Assembly (NCBI GenBank): GCA_001874155.1
Contig: MPDB01000006.1
Coordinates: forward strand, 62,001 to 126,000
Reading direction: 5' to 3'
DNA from: Vibrio sp. MedPE-SWchi
Lineage (GTDB): Bacteria; Pseudomonadota; Gammaproteobacteria; Enterobacterales; Vibrionaceae
DNA: 64,000 nucleotides
Made by a program: the position numbers and the translations under genes. Positions within the stretch are counted from its first letter, which is position 1. Each line of letters begins with the position of its first letter. A model generated the notes under the pieces. The model saw only the letters and a list, made by a program, of their open reading frames with translations. It ran no database searches and had not been told where the DNA came from. Below are positions 39,921 through 49,468 of the stretch, one piece after another.

Positions 39921-39948
39921 AGGGCCTACTCATTGCTGAGTAGGCCCT
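39921..39948 (-). terminator. Terminator of glnK-amtB
   Basis: AGGGCCTACTCA-TTGC-TGAGTAGGCCCT, 12-bp stem; TTTGCTTTT follows on minus strand. Confidence 0.85.
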
Positions 39949-39970
39949 AATATCTATGTGAATTCAGTGA

Positions 39971-41215
39971 TTATTTAACTGTCACAAACTCTGGGTAAGC
40001 ACCAACACCACAGTCGTGCATGTCCATACCTTCTTGCTCTTCGTCTTCTGTAACACGAATACCCATTGTTGCTTTCAGGATACCCCAGACTACAAGACTT
40101 GCGCCGAATACCCATGCAAAGATTACTGCAGCACCAAGTAGTTGAGCACCAAACGTAGCATCACCATTGCTTAGTGGAACAACCATTAGGCCAAAGAAAC
40201 CACACACACCGTGAACCGAGATAGCACCCACTGGATCATCAATTTTTAGCTTGTCTAGAGCGATGATGCTAAATACAACCAGTGCACCTGACACACAGCC
40301 GATAGCAACTGAATAAAGAGGTGATGGAGATAGTGGGTCAGCCGTAATAGCCACTAAGCCCGCTAATGCACCATTAAGAATCATTGTTAAGTCTGCTTTG
40401 CCCCACGTCGTTTTACATACAAGTAGAGCAGCAATAGCACCTGCAGCCGCAGCCGCGTTAGTATTTAGGAAGATTTGACCAACAGCCGTCGCGTTTTCGA
40501 AGTCTGACAGCATCAGTTGAGAACCACCGTTAAAGCCGAACCAACCGAACCAAAGGATGAACGTACCAAGTGTTGCTAGTGGCATGTTTGAACCTTGAAT
40601 TGGGTAAATTTCACCGTTCTTACCGTATTTCCCTTTACGAGCACCCAGTAGCAATACACCCGCTAGTGCAGCAGCTGCACCCGCCATGTGAACAATACCA
40701 GAGCCAGCAAAGTCACTAAATCCAGCTTCACTTAGGAAACCGCCGCCCCAAGTCCAGTAACCTTCCATTGGGTAGATAAACGCCGTTAGAACCACTGAGA
40801 AGATTAGGAATGACCAAAGCTTCATACGCTCAGCCACGGCACCCGATACCACTGACATTGCCGTTGCTACGAATACTACTTGGAAGAAGAAATCAGACTC
40901 TAGAGAGTGATCTGCGCCTTCACCTTGAGTGCCAATGAGTGCACCAAATGATGGCAACCAACCACCTTCTCCATTATCAACATACATGATGTTGTAACCG
41001 ACGAGTAAGAATGTCGTACAGGCAATAGCGTACAAACAAATGTTCTTAGTTAGAATTTCCGTGGTGTTTTTTGAACGAACTAAGCCAGCTTCAAGCATGG
41101 CAAAACCCGCAGCCATCCACATAACCAACGCACCTGAAATGAGGAAGAAAAAAGTGTCTAGTGCGTAACGTAGTTCCGTTACTGTTGCTAATAATTCCAT
41201 AATATTGCTCTCCAA
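39971..41215 (-). CDS. amtB: Ammonium transporter
   Basis: 414 aa; AmtB TM pattern, DFAGSGIVHMAGAAAALAGVLLLGARKG. Confidence 0.95.
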   Translation of the reverse strand: MESNIMELLATVTELRYALDTFFFLISGALVMWMAAGFAMLEAGLVRSKNTTEILTKNICLYAIACTTFLLVGYNIMYVDNGEGGWLPSFGALIGTQGEGADHSLESDFFFQVVFVATAMSVVSGAVAERMKLWSFLIFSVVLTAFIYPMEGYWTWGGGFLSEAGFSDFAGSGIVHMAGAAAALAGVLLLGARKGKYGKNGEIYPIQGSNMPLATLGTFILWFGWFGFNGGSQLMLSDFENATAVGQIFLNTNAAAAAGAIAALLVCKTTWGKADLTMILNGALAGLVAITADPLSPSPLYSVAIGCVSGALVVFSIIALDKLKIDDPVGAISVHGVCGFFGLMVVPLSNGDATFGAQLLGAAVIFAWVFGASLVVWGILKATMGIRVTEDEEQEGMDMHDCGVGAYPEFVTVK

Positions 41216-41227
41216 TCCTTTGAATCT

Positions 41228-41590
<363 letters not shown>

Positions 41591-41611
41591 TTAAACTGTT
41601 ACCAACACTAA

Positions 41612-41627
41612 TCCAAGGTACGTGCCA
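41612..41627 (-). promoter_or_regulatory. Sigma-54 promoter of glnK-amtB
   Basis: Minus strand TGGCACG-TACC-TTGGA versus TGGCACR-N4-TTGCA. Confidence 0.82.
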
Positions 41628-41689
41628 ACTATTTAAGCTATTGTTTTAATTGATTTAGTTATTTACAGGACACTATAAAACAAAAATGA

Positions 41690-41706
41690 CGCACCAACCT
41701 GGTGCG
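41690..41706. promoter_or_regulatory. NtrC-binding enhancer, also a terminator stem for the TRAP gene
   Basis: GCACC-AACCT-GGTGC matches NtrC dyad GCACC-N5-GGTGC; minus RNA CGCACCA-GGT-TGGTGCG-TCATTTTTG. Confidence 0.75.
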
Positions 41707-41791
41707 CCACTTTCACTATAACAATGCATTAACAATTCTTTTCACCACTTCAGTGCAAAGATTGTTGAGGCAAGATAAAAAGGTCAACAAA

Positions 41792-44449
41792 TTAAGCGTT
41801 AGAGGCGACTCCCTCTTGCTTTAACGCAGCTGGTCGCTTTTGTTGTCGTCGACTCTGCCTCCAGTAAACTAAGAATGCCAACAATAGCGCAGGAATATAG
41901 ACCAGCTGTTTGGCAAAACGATCGTTCGGCTCTTGAACCGCAAGAATCACCTCATCAAAATCCAAACCCGCTTTTTCAGCCATGCTACCCCAGCCAACCA
42001 TGTCGATAACCGTTTGCCCCTGAGCATTTTCTTTTAACATCAAACCTGACGTATCTAGGCGCTGTTCACCCGTTCCATCGGTAGGAAGATCGAGCACAAC
42101 CACGCGTTGCTTCTCTTCACCCTTGAATGTGGTTGAGCTAATGTGCAGCCTTAAACTCTCCCCTTCATCCAATCGCTCAATGACTTGAGTTATTTCGCCC
42201 GCAGGCTGATCTATAAACTCTGGCGCATAGCGGTTCTGCCAAAAGTCAGGACGCGCTAAAGAGAAAGCAGCGACGATTAATAGCAGCGTCTCAATGCGTG
42301 TATTACGAGCGAAAAAGTAACCCTGCATTGCGGCCGCAAAAAAGCACATCGCCACTAGTGTCACTAAGAAGATAAAGGCCGCATGCCAGAAACTATCGAT
42401 GCCGACCAAAATTATATCCGTGTTAAAGATAAACATGAACGGCAGCACAGCGGTTAACATGGCGTATTTAAACGCTTGAATACCCGTTTTGATCGGATCG
42501 GCTTTGGATATCGCCGAAGCAGCAAACGCCGCTAGACCAACCGGTGGCGTAATGTCTGCCATGATGCCAAAGTAGAAAACAAACAAGTGAACCGCAATAA
42601 GAGGAACAATGATCCCATGCTGCGCACCTAGCGTAATCACTACCGGAGCCATCAAGCTGGATACGACAATGTAGTTAGCCGTTGTGGGCAGCCCAAGACC
42701 AAGGATCAAACTGATAAGCGCAATCAGCACAAGCATCACAATCAAGCTACCGCCGGAAAGTATTTCGACAAGCTCCGTCATCACTGGGCCAAGTCCAGTC
42801 AAAGTCACAGCGCCAACTACAATGCCTGCAGCGGCTGTCGCGACACCAATGCCGATCATGTTACGTGCACCTGTTTCCAAGCCACTAAGCAGGTCTTTGG
42901 CTCCTAGTTTTAGCGCAGCAACGTAGTCGTTACTTTTTCTAAAATAGGCAAACAATGGTCGCTGAGTCAGAAGAATGAAGATCATGAACGCCGTCGCGTA
43001 GAACGCCGATAGCCCAGGTGATAGTTGCTCTACCATCAAACACCAAACCAAGGTCACAACAGGCAACAAGAAATGCAGCCCCGACTTCACTGTTGGTCCA
43101 AGTTCAGGTAAAGACTCGACCGGTTTGCTTGGATCATCGACTTCTAAGTCTGGGTATTTAGCACTGTGCGCGACCAAACCAATATACGCAGCTAGAACTG
43201 AAACAGACACAACCAGAACCGCGAGGCTGCCTAACGCCGATTGAATGAATTGCAGCCCGAAGTACACCATACCGGCCAATATGAGTAAGCTCGACACCGT
43301 AATGCCCGAGCGTAATAGGCGCACTTTCCATGGTGCAGGCTCTTTGACTCGTTTTATCCCTTCAAGGTTAGCCTTAAGCGCTTCTAGGTGCATGATGTAT
43401 AGGAACGTTATGTAAGCTGCAATCGCAGGTACAAAGGCGTGCTTAATCACCTCAACATAAGGAATCCCGACGTACTCCACCATAAGGAACGCAGCGGCCC
43501 CCATAATAGGTGGCATGATCTGCCCATAACATGATGACGCGACCTCTACCGCACCCGCTTTAGACGCAGGCAAACCCATTCGCTTCATCAGAGGAATCGT
43601 AAACGTTCCCGTTGTCACTACGTTAGCAATCGAGGAGCCAGAGATAATCCCCGTCATACCCGACGCTAGAACCGCCGCTTTGGCTGGACCACCGCGCATA
43701 TGACCGAGTAGAGCAAAAGCAACTTTAATGAAGTAATTGCCGGCACCCGCTTTCTCAAGTAGCGCGCCGAAAAGAACGAATAAGAAAACGAAGCTGGTTG
43801 AGACGCCCAACGCGATACCAAACACACCCTCAGAGGTAATCCACAAATGGCTTGCTGCCTTAGCTAAAGACGCGCCTCTATGCGAGATCACTTCTGGCAT
43901 CATTGAACCAGCAAAGATATAAAATAAAAATACACCCGCAACGGCCATCAGCGGTGGACCCAAGGCTCGGCGAGTCGCTTCTAGTAACAATAAAATACCA
44001 AGAACTGCCGCGACAATATCCATCGTAATCGGTGCGCCAGGGCGAGTCGAAAGCTGCTGATAGAAGACAAACAGATACATTGCGCAGAGTGCGCCAACAA
44101 CACCTAACACCCAGTCTTGAACCGGAACACGATTACGTGGTGATGTTTTTAAAGCTGGAAATGCCGTGAAAGACAAGAAAATAGCAAAAGATAGATGGAT
44201 AACTCTCGCTTGGGAGTCGTTAATGATACCGATATTAAGAATGAACGGCAGTGGTGAGGCGTACCATAACTGGAAAAGAGCCCAAGTCAGTGCAACCGCT
44301 GATATTAGTTTACCACTGAGTCCTAGGGGTTGACGCGCACCTGAATCGGCACTATTCGCCATTTCTTGTAACTGCTGGGATGTTTGGGTATTTTGCATAA
44401 CACTACTTCTTGACGATGACGTCACCTTTGCCACCGGGTGAAATCTCAA
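41792..44449 (-). CDS. TRAP transporter fused permease (4TM/12TM, TAXI type) with C-terminal DUF3394/PDZ-like region; start may be ATG at 44398
   Basis: 885 aa polytopic; GLGLPTTANYIVVSSLMAPV, ADITPPVGLAAFAAS; C-terminal soluble segment. Confidence 0.92.
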   Translation of the reverse strand: MRFHPVAKVTSSSRSSVMQNTQTSQQLQEMANSADSGARQPLGLSGKLISAVALTWALFQLWYASPLPFILNIGIINDSQARVIHLSFAIFLSFTAFPALKTSPRNRVPVQDWVLGVVGALCAMYLFVFYQQLSTRPGAPITMDIVAAVLGILLLLEATRRALGPPLMAVAGVFLFYIFAGSMMPEVISHRGASLAKAASHLWITSEGVFGIALGVSTSFVFLFVLFGALLEKAGAGNYFIKVAFALLGHMRGGPAKAAVLASGMTGIISGSSIANVVTTGTFTIPLMKRMGLPASKAGAVEVASSCYGQIMPPIMGAAAFLMVEYVGIPYVEVIKHAFVPAIAAYITFLYIMHLEALKANLEGIKRVKEPAPWKVRLLRSGITVSSLLILAGMVYFGLQFIQSALGSLAVLVVSVSVLAAYIGLVAHSAKYPDLEVDDPSKPVESLPELGPTVKSGLHFLLPVVTLVWCLMVEQLSPGLSAFYATAFMIFILLTQRPLFAYFRKSNDYVAALKLGAKDLLSGLETGARNMIGIGVATAAAGIVVGAVTLTGLGPVMTELVEILSGGSLIVMLVLIALISLILGLGLPTTANYIVVSSLMAPVVITLGAQHGIIVPLIAVHLFVFYFGIMADITPPVGLAAFAASAISKADPIKTGIQAFKYAMLTAVLPFMFIFNTDIILVGIDSFWHAAFIFLVTLVAMCFFAAAMQGYFFARNTRIETLLLIVAAFSLARPDFWQNRYAPEFIDQPAGEITQVIERLDEGESLRLHISSTTFKGEEKQRVVVLDLPTDGTGEQRLDTSGLMLKENAQGQTVIDMVGWGSMAEKAGLDFDEVILAVQEPNDRFAKQLVYIPALLLAFLVYWRQSRRQQKRPAALKQEGVASNA

Positions 44450-44466
44450 TTAGAGGGGATAAAGCG

Positions 44467-44488
44467 AGCAGCACCCGAAAGTGCTGCT
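44467..44488 (-). repeat. Intercistronic hairpin between TAXI receptor and TRAP permease genes
   Basis: AGCAGCAC-CCGAAA-GTGCTGCT. Confidence 0.8.
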
Positions 44489-44498
44489 ATTTAGTTTT

Positions 44499-45455
44499 TT
44501 AAAGGAGACCAGCTTCCTTGTAGTACTTAACCGCACCTTCATGCAGTGGCGCTGTATTACCTTCCAGCATTTCTGTGGCCTGTACGCCAGCAAAACCTGG
44601 GTGTAGGCGGCGGAACGTATCTAGGTTTTCAAATACAGCTTTCACCGTGTGGTAAACCGTTTCATCCGATGTTTTTGCGCTAGAAACAACGGTCGCTTTT
44701 GCGCCTAGCGTTGTCACTGACTCTTCATTACCGCGGTACATACCAGCAGGAACATCGTAAGCAACGTAGTAAGGGGTTGTCTCAACGAGTTCTTTAATAA
44801 CAGAGTCATTCACACTAACTAAGTTCGTATCACACGACGTCGTTGCTTCTTTGATTGCGCCGTTTGGGTGACCTACAAAATAAACCATTACGTCGATTTT
44901 GTTATCACACAGCGCTTGTGCTTGCTCTGCCGCTTTCAGTTCAGATGCTAAACGGAAATCACTGCGATCCCAACCTTTCGCATCCATTAGTACTTCCATT
45001 GTTGCACGCTGGCCAGAGCCTGGTTCACCAATGTTTACACGCTTACCTTTTAGGTCATCGAAAGTTTCGATATTGGCATCTTTACGAGCAACAACAGTGA
45101 AGGCTTCAGTGTAGATAGAGAACACACTTCTTAGATCTTCGTATTTACCGGAATTGGCAAACGCACCTTCACCATTGTATGCATTGAACTGTTGGTCAGA
45201 TTGAGCAACACCGAGATCCAGCTCACCTGAACGAATCGTATTCAGGTTATAAACAGAGCCACCGGTACTTTCCACATTACAACGTAATCCGTGAGTTTCA
45301 CGATCTTGGTTAATCAATCGGCAAATACCGCCACCAGCTGGGTAGTAAACCCCTGTAACACCGCCAGTACCAATAGTTAGAAAGTCTTGTGCCTGTGCAA
45401 TGGGAGCAGCAAGCGCTACCGTAAATGCTGCTGATATTAATGATTTCTTATTCAT
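44499..45455 (-). CDS. TAXI family TRAP transporter solute-binding protein
   Basis: 318 aa; signal peptide; FLTIGTGGVTGVYYPAGGGICRLINQ, VNIGEPGSGQRATME. Confidence 0.93.
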   Translation of the reverse strand: MNKKSLISAAFTVALAAPIAQAQDFLTIGTGGVTGVYYPAGGGICRLINQDRETHGLRCNVESTGGSVYNLNTIRSGELDLGVAQSDQQFNAYNGEGAFANSGKYEDLRSVFSIYTEAFTVVARKDANIETFDDLKGKRVNIGEPGSGQRATMEVLMDAKGWDRSDFRLASELKAAEQAQALCDNKIDVMVYFVGHPNGAIKEATTSCDTNLVSVNDSVIKELVETTPYYVAYDVPAGMYRGNEESVTTLGAKATVVSSAKTSDETVYHTVKAVFENLDTFRRLHPGFAGVQATEMLEGNTAPLHEGAVKYYKEAGLL

Positions 45456-45679
45456 TATATTTCCTTTTATTTATGACATTAATTAACCCAAGTTCGACCA
45501 TAGACCGTGAAGTTATAGTTCTCCGTAACTTGTGAACGCCATGTTAGCGAGGGTTTCAAATATTACAAGCTGCCAAAAATAGATTTAATATCAACAACAT
45601 CTCTCTACATTATTAATATATATGGTTATTTATTATGTTTTTCATTACCTTAATGCCATATTGTTTCAAAATGAAAATA

Positions 45680-45695
45680 TGTGACCGCTTCCACA
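45680..45695. promoter_or_regulatory. Candidate CRP site upstream of TAXI-TRAP operon
   Basis: TGTGA-CCGCTT-CCACA, 9/10 match. Confidence 0.6.
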
Positions 45696-46088
45696 AATAA
45701 TAAAATACTATAAAAACAAATAGATAAAGAAAACAAATGAACACCACAATTACATCTATATAATTGATTAATCATAAGAGACAAGTGCAATAGAAGAGCG
45801 AATAAATAGCCACAATTCATTGAGATATAGAATACATGGAGACTTAGTAATCGTATTCACAGGGTATTTAATAAAAGAAAAATAAGAAGAAAGTGATTAT
45901 CGATTTAACTTAAAATAGGAAAGGGATGTGAATTAAATATAAACCAATAAAGCATGAATAATTTATATCCGATAGAGAGAATTAATACACCATGAGTATA
46001 TTTTATGTTCATGAAAAATATAAATTAATGTCTATAGTGAGTGATTATGAATAAAGAAAAAAGACATCAATAAATAACCTGTGCGATA

Positions 46089-46472
46089 TTATCGATAGCC
46101 TAGAAAGTCACACCATTGCTCAATTAGCATCTCAAAGTCATCGATTCCGCAGCTGGCGGTACTCTCACTGATGTAATATTGGAACTCACTCTCTTCCTCT
46201 AGCGTGTCACCATGGCTCAACACATTCTCAGAGACTGTGACTTCATCTGCACAGATCATCAATGAAATCTCGTGCCCTAGCAACGTATGTTCAGCAGATG
46301 GAGAAACCTTCGCCTGATGAATCAGTTGTTCCACGTTAGCAATGCTTTCTCGTGACTTACCAATCTCATCTTGTAGCCAACGTCCGACAATCTCATGCCC
46401 CATACTGCACTTAACGTAGTACTCGCCCATTAGGGTATTACGGGTGAATTCAAATTCCATGAGAGATTCCAA
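46089..46472 (-). CDS. yacL: YacL family (UPF0231) protein
   Basis: 127 aa; MEFEFTRNTLMGEYYVKCSMGHEIVGRWLQDEIG typical of UPF0231; next to acnB. Confidence 0.85.
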   Translation of the reverse strand: MESLMEFEFTRNTLMGEYYVKCSMGHEIVGRWLQDEIGKSRESIANVEQLIHQAKVSPSAEHTLLGHEISLMICADEVTVSENVLSHGDTLEEESEFQYYISESTASCGIDDFEMLIEQWCDFLGYR

Positions 46473-46584
46473 TAGTGCACGAGAGAAGATGGCGCAGAGT
46501 ATATAGCGAGAAGAAAAAACTCTCTAGGGCTGTTTCTACCCAAATTGAGAAAGTAATCCAACGTTATTCAGTTGCAGAAACAAA

Positions 46585-46613
46585 AAAGCACTTACGATCA
46601 TCGTAAGTGCTTT
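46585..46613 (-). terminator. Terminator of acnB
   Basis: AAAGCACTTACGA-TCA-TCGTAAGTGCTTT with A-tract (T-tract on minus). Confidence 0.85.
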
Positions 46614-46638
46614 AAACTGTTACTTAGCCAATGTCTGC

Positions 46639-49227
46639 TTAAGCAGGCTCTTGGAAGATAACTGTGTCTGCTTTTTCCGTGTACTGACCCATTTTATGGA
46701 AGTTCAGGTAACGGTATGTATCCGCAGCCGAAGCATTAATCTTCTCAGCGTACTCTAAGTACTCTTCTTTCGTTGGGATGCGACCTAGAATCGCGCCAAC
46801 AGCAGAAAGCTCAGCAGAAGCCAGATAAACGTTCGCGCCATTACCTAAGCGGTTCGGGAAGTTACGCGTTGACGTAGACATAACCGTCGAAGCATCAGCA
46901 ACACGAGCTTGGTTACCCATACATAGTGAACAACCAGGAGTTTCGATACGAACCCCAGCACGACCGAAGATGCCGTAATAGCCCTCTTCTGTCAGTTGGT
47001 CTTTATCCATCTTCGTTGGCGGAGCCACCCATAGGCGAGTATTTAGCGAGCCGTTAAACTCTTCTAGCATCTTACCTGCAGCACGGAAGTGACCGATGTT
47101 GGTCATACAAGAACCGATGAACACTTCTTGAATCTCAGTGCCTTGAACGTCAGAAAGAAGACGAGCATCATCTGGATCGTTTGGTGCACATAAGATTGGT
47201 TGATCGATGTCAGCAAGATCAATCTCGATAACGTGCGCGTATTCCGCATCTGAATCAGCAGATAGCAACTCAGGGTTCGCTAACCACTCTTCCATTGCTG
47301 TGATACGGCGCTCAATCGTACGAACATCACCGTAACCTTCAGCAATCATCCACTTAAGCATCACGATATTCGAGTTCAGGTACTCATCGATAGACTCTTG
47401 AGATAGCTTAACCGTACAACCTGCAGCAGAACGCTCAGCAGATGCGTCAGAAAGCTCAAATGCTTGCTCAACAGATAGGTGCTCAACACCTTCAATTTCT
47501 AGTACACGACCAGAGAATTCGTTGATCTTACCGGCTTTCTCTACCGTTAGTAGACCTTGCTTGATACCGTACAGAGGAATGGCATGTACTAGGTCACGTA
47601 GCGTGATACCCGGCTGCATTTCACCTTTAAAGCGAACCAAGATAGATTCAGGCATATCAAGAGGCATAACCCCTGTTGCTGCAGCAAATGCGACTAACCC
47701 TGAACCCGCAGGGAATGAAATACCGAGAGGGAAACGAGTATGCGAGTCACCACCTGTACCTACAGTATCAGGAAGAAGCATACGGTTTAGCCATGAGTGA
47801 ATAACGCCATCACCCGGACGAAGTGAAACACCCGCACGGTTCATGATGAAATCAGGTAGCGTATGGTGAGTGTTTACATCGACTGGTTTAGGGTATGCAG
47901 ATGTGTGACAGAAAGACTGCATGACAAGGTCTGCTGAGAAACCAAGACACGCCAGATCTTTAAGCTCATCACGAGTCATAGGACCGGTTGTATCTTGAGA
48001 ACCGACTGTCGTCATTTTAGGTTCACAGTACTGACCAGCACGCACACCTTCAACACCACATGCTTTACCCACCATCTTCTGAGCTAGCGTGTAGCCTTTA
48101 TCAGATGCAGATGGGTCGATTGGTTTAGCAAACAGATCGGTTTCTTCTAGACCTAGAGCGTCACGAGCACGACCCGTTAGACCACGACCGATGATCAGTG
48201 GAATACGGCCACCAGCACGCACTTCATCAAGAAGGACTTTGCTTAGCTCAAAGTTTGAAATCACAGAACCGTTCTTGTGAACAACACCTTCGTACGGGTA
48301 GATATCAATGATATCGCCCATGTTCATCTCTTGTACGTTCAATTCAATAGGTAGAGCGCCTGAATCTTCCATTGTGTTGTAGAAGATTGGTGCAATTTTA
48401 CCACCAAGACAAACACCGCCAGTACGCTTGTTTGGTACGAATGGGATATCTTCACCCATGAACCAAAGTACTGAGTTTGTTGCCGATTTACGTGAAGAAC
48501 CTGTACCAACAACATCACCAACGTACGCTAGTGGAATGCCATCTTTTTGCATGTCTTCAATTTGATTGATTGGACCAACGCTACCCTGTTCATCAGGAGT
48601 AATGCCGTCACGTTCCATCTTTAGCATCGCTTTTGCGTGTACTGGGATATCTGGACGTGACCATGCGTCAGGTGCTGGTGATAGGTCATCGGTGTTTGTT
48701 TCACCAGTAACCTTGAATACTTTAACCGTGATTTTTTCAGCGACTTTATTTTTAGATGTGAACCAGTCAGCGTCCGCCCAAGATTGAAGGACCTGCTGCG
48801 CAGACTTGTTGCCTGCTTTTGCTTTCTCTTCAACATCGTAGAAAGCATCGAACATCAATAGAGTATGAGACAGTGCTTTCACTGCAATAGGGGCAAGCTC
48901 AGCATCGTCGAGTAGAGAGACGAGCGATTCGATGTTGTAGCCACCTTGCATGGTGCCAAGTAGCTCTGCAGCTTTCGCTTTGCTAACAAGTGGAGATTCT
49001 ACTTCACCTTTCGTGATTGCAGTTAAGAAACCCGCTTTCACATAAGCAGCTTCATCTACACCTGGTGGAATACGGTTCTCTAAAAGGTCAAGAATAACAG
49101 CATCTTCACCTTGAGGTGGGTTCTTCAAAAGTTCAACTAGACCAGCGACTTGTTCAGCGTCTAACGGTCTTGGAACAACTCCTTCAGCAGCACGCTCTTC
49201 GACGTGTTTACGGTAGGCTTCAAGCAC
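46639..49227 (-). CDS. acnB: Aconitate hydratase B (GTG start with GAGAGG SD)
   Basis: 862 aa; [44 protein letters not shown]. Confidence 0.96.
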   Translation of the reverse strand: MLEAYRKHVEERAAEGVVPRPLDAEQVAGLVELLKNPPQGEDAVILDLLENRIPPGVDEAAYVKAGFLTAITKGEVESPLVSKAKAAELLGTMQGGYNIESLVSLLDDAELAPIAVKALSHTLLMFDAFYDVEEKAKAGNKSAQQVLQSWADADWFTSKNKVAEKITVKVFKVTGETNTDDLSPAPDAWSRPDIPVHAKAMLKMERDGITPDEQGSVGPINQIEDMQKDGIPLAYVGDVVGTGSSRKSATNSVLWFMGEDIPFVPNKRTGGVCLGGKIAPIFYNTMEDSGALPIELNVQEMNMGDIIDIYPYEGVVHKNGSVISNFELSKVLLDEVRAGGRIPLIIGRGLTGRARDALGLEETDLFAKPIDPSASDKGYTLAQKMVGKACGVEGVRAGQYCEPKMTTVGSQDTTGPMTRDELKDLACLGFSADLVMQSFCHTSAYPKPVDVNTHHTLPDFIMNRAGVSLRPGDGVIHSWLNRMLLPDTVGTGGDSHTRFPLGISFPAGSGLVAFAAATGVMPLDMPESILVRFKGEMQPGITLRDLVHAIPLYGIKQGLLTVEKAGKINEFSGRVLEIEGVEHLSVEQAFELSDASAERSAAGCTVKLSQESIDEYLNSNIVMLKWMIAEGYGDVRTIERRITAMEEWLANPELLSADSDAEYAHVIEIDLADIDQPILCAPNDPDDARLLSDVQGTEIQEVFIGSCMTNIGHFRAAGKMLEEFNGSLNTRLWVAPPTKMDKDQLTEEGYYGIFGRAGVRIETPGCSLCMGNQARVADASTVMSTSTRNFPNRLGNGANVYLASAELSAVGAILGRIPTKEEYLEYAEKINASAADTYRYLNFHKMGQYTEKADTVIFQEPA

Positions 49228-49468
49228 GACTTTTTCCTCTCATTGCGGTTCACCCATAGTCTACAGACCTGGATAGAACATCCTTGGAAACTTGGCTCTC
49301 CATTGCCATAGAAGTCATACAATTGAATTGATGAGCAGCGCCAGAGAGGCCAAACTGTGGGACGCAGGATAGCAAATTTAACCTAAAATTAAAATCTTAT
49401 CATTTTGACCAACATAGCAACTTAAGACTAAAGTTGGATGATTTTTCGAAATTAACTTGGGCAATTTA

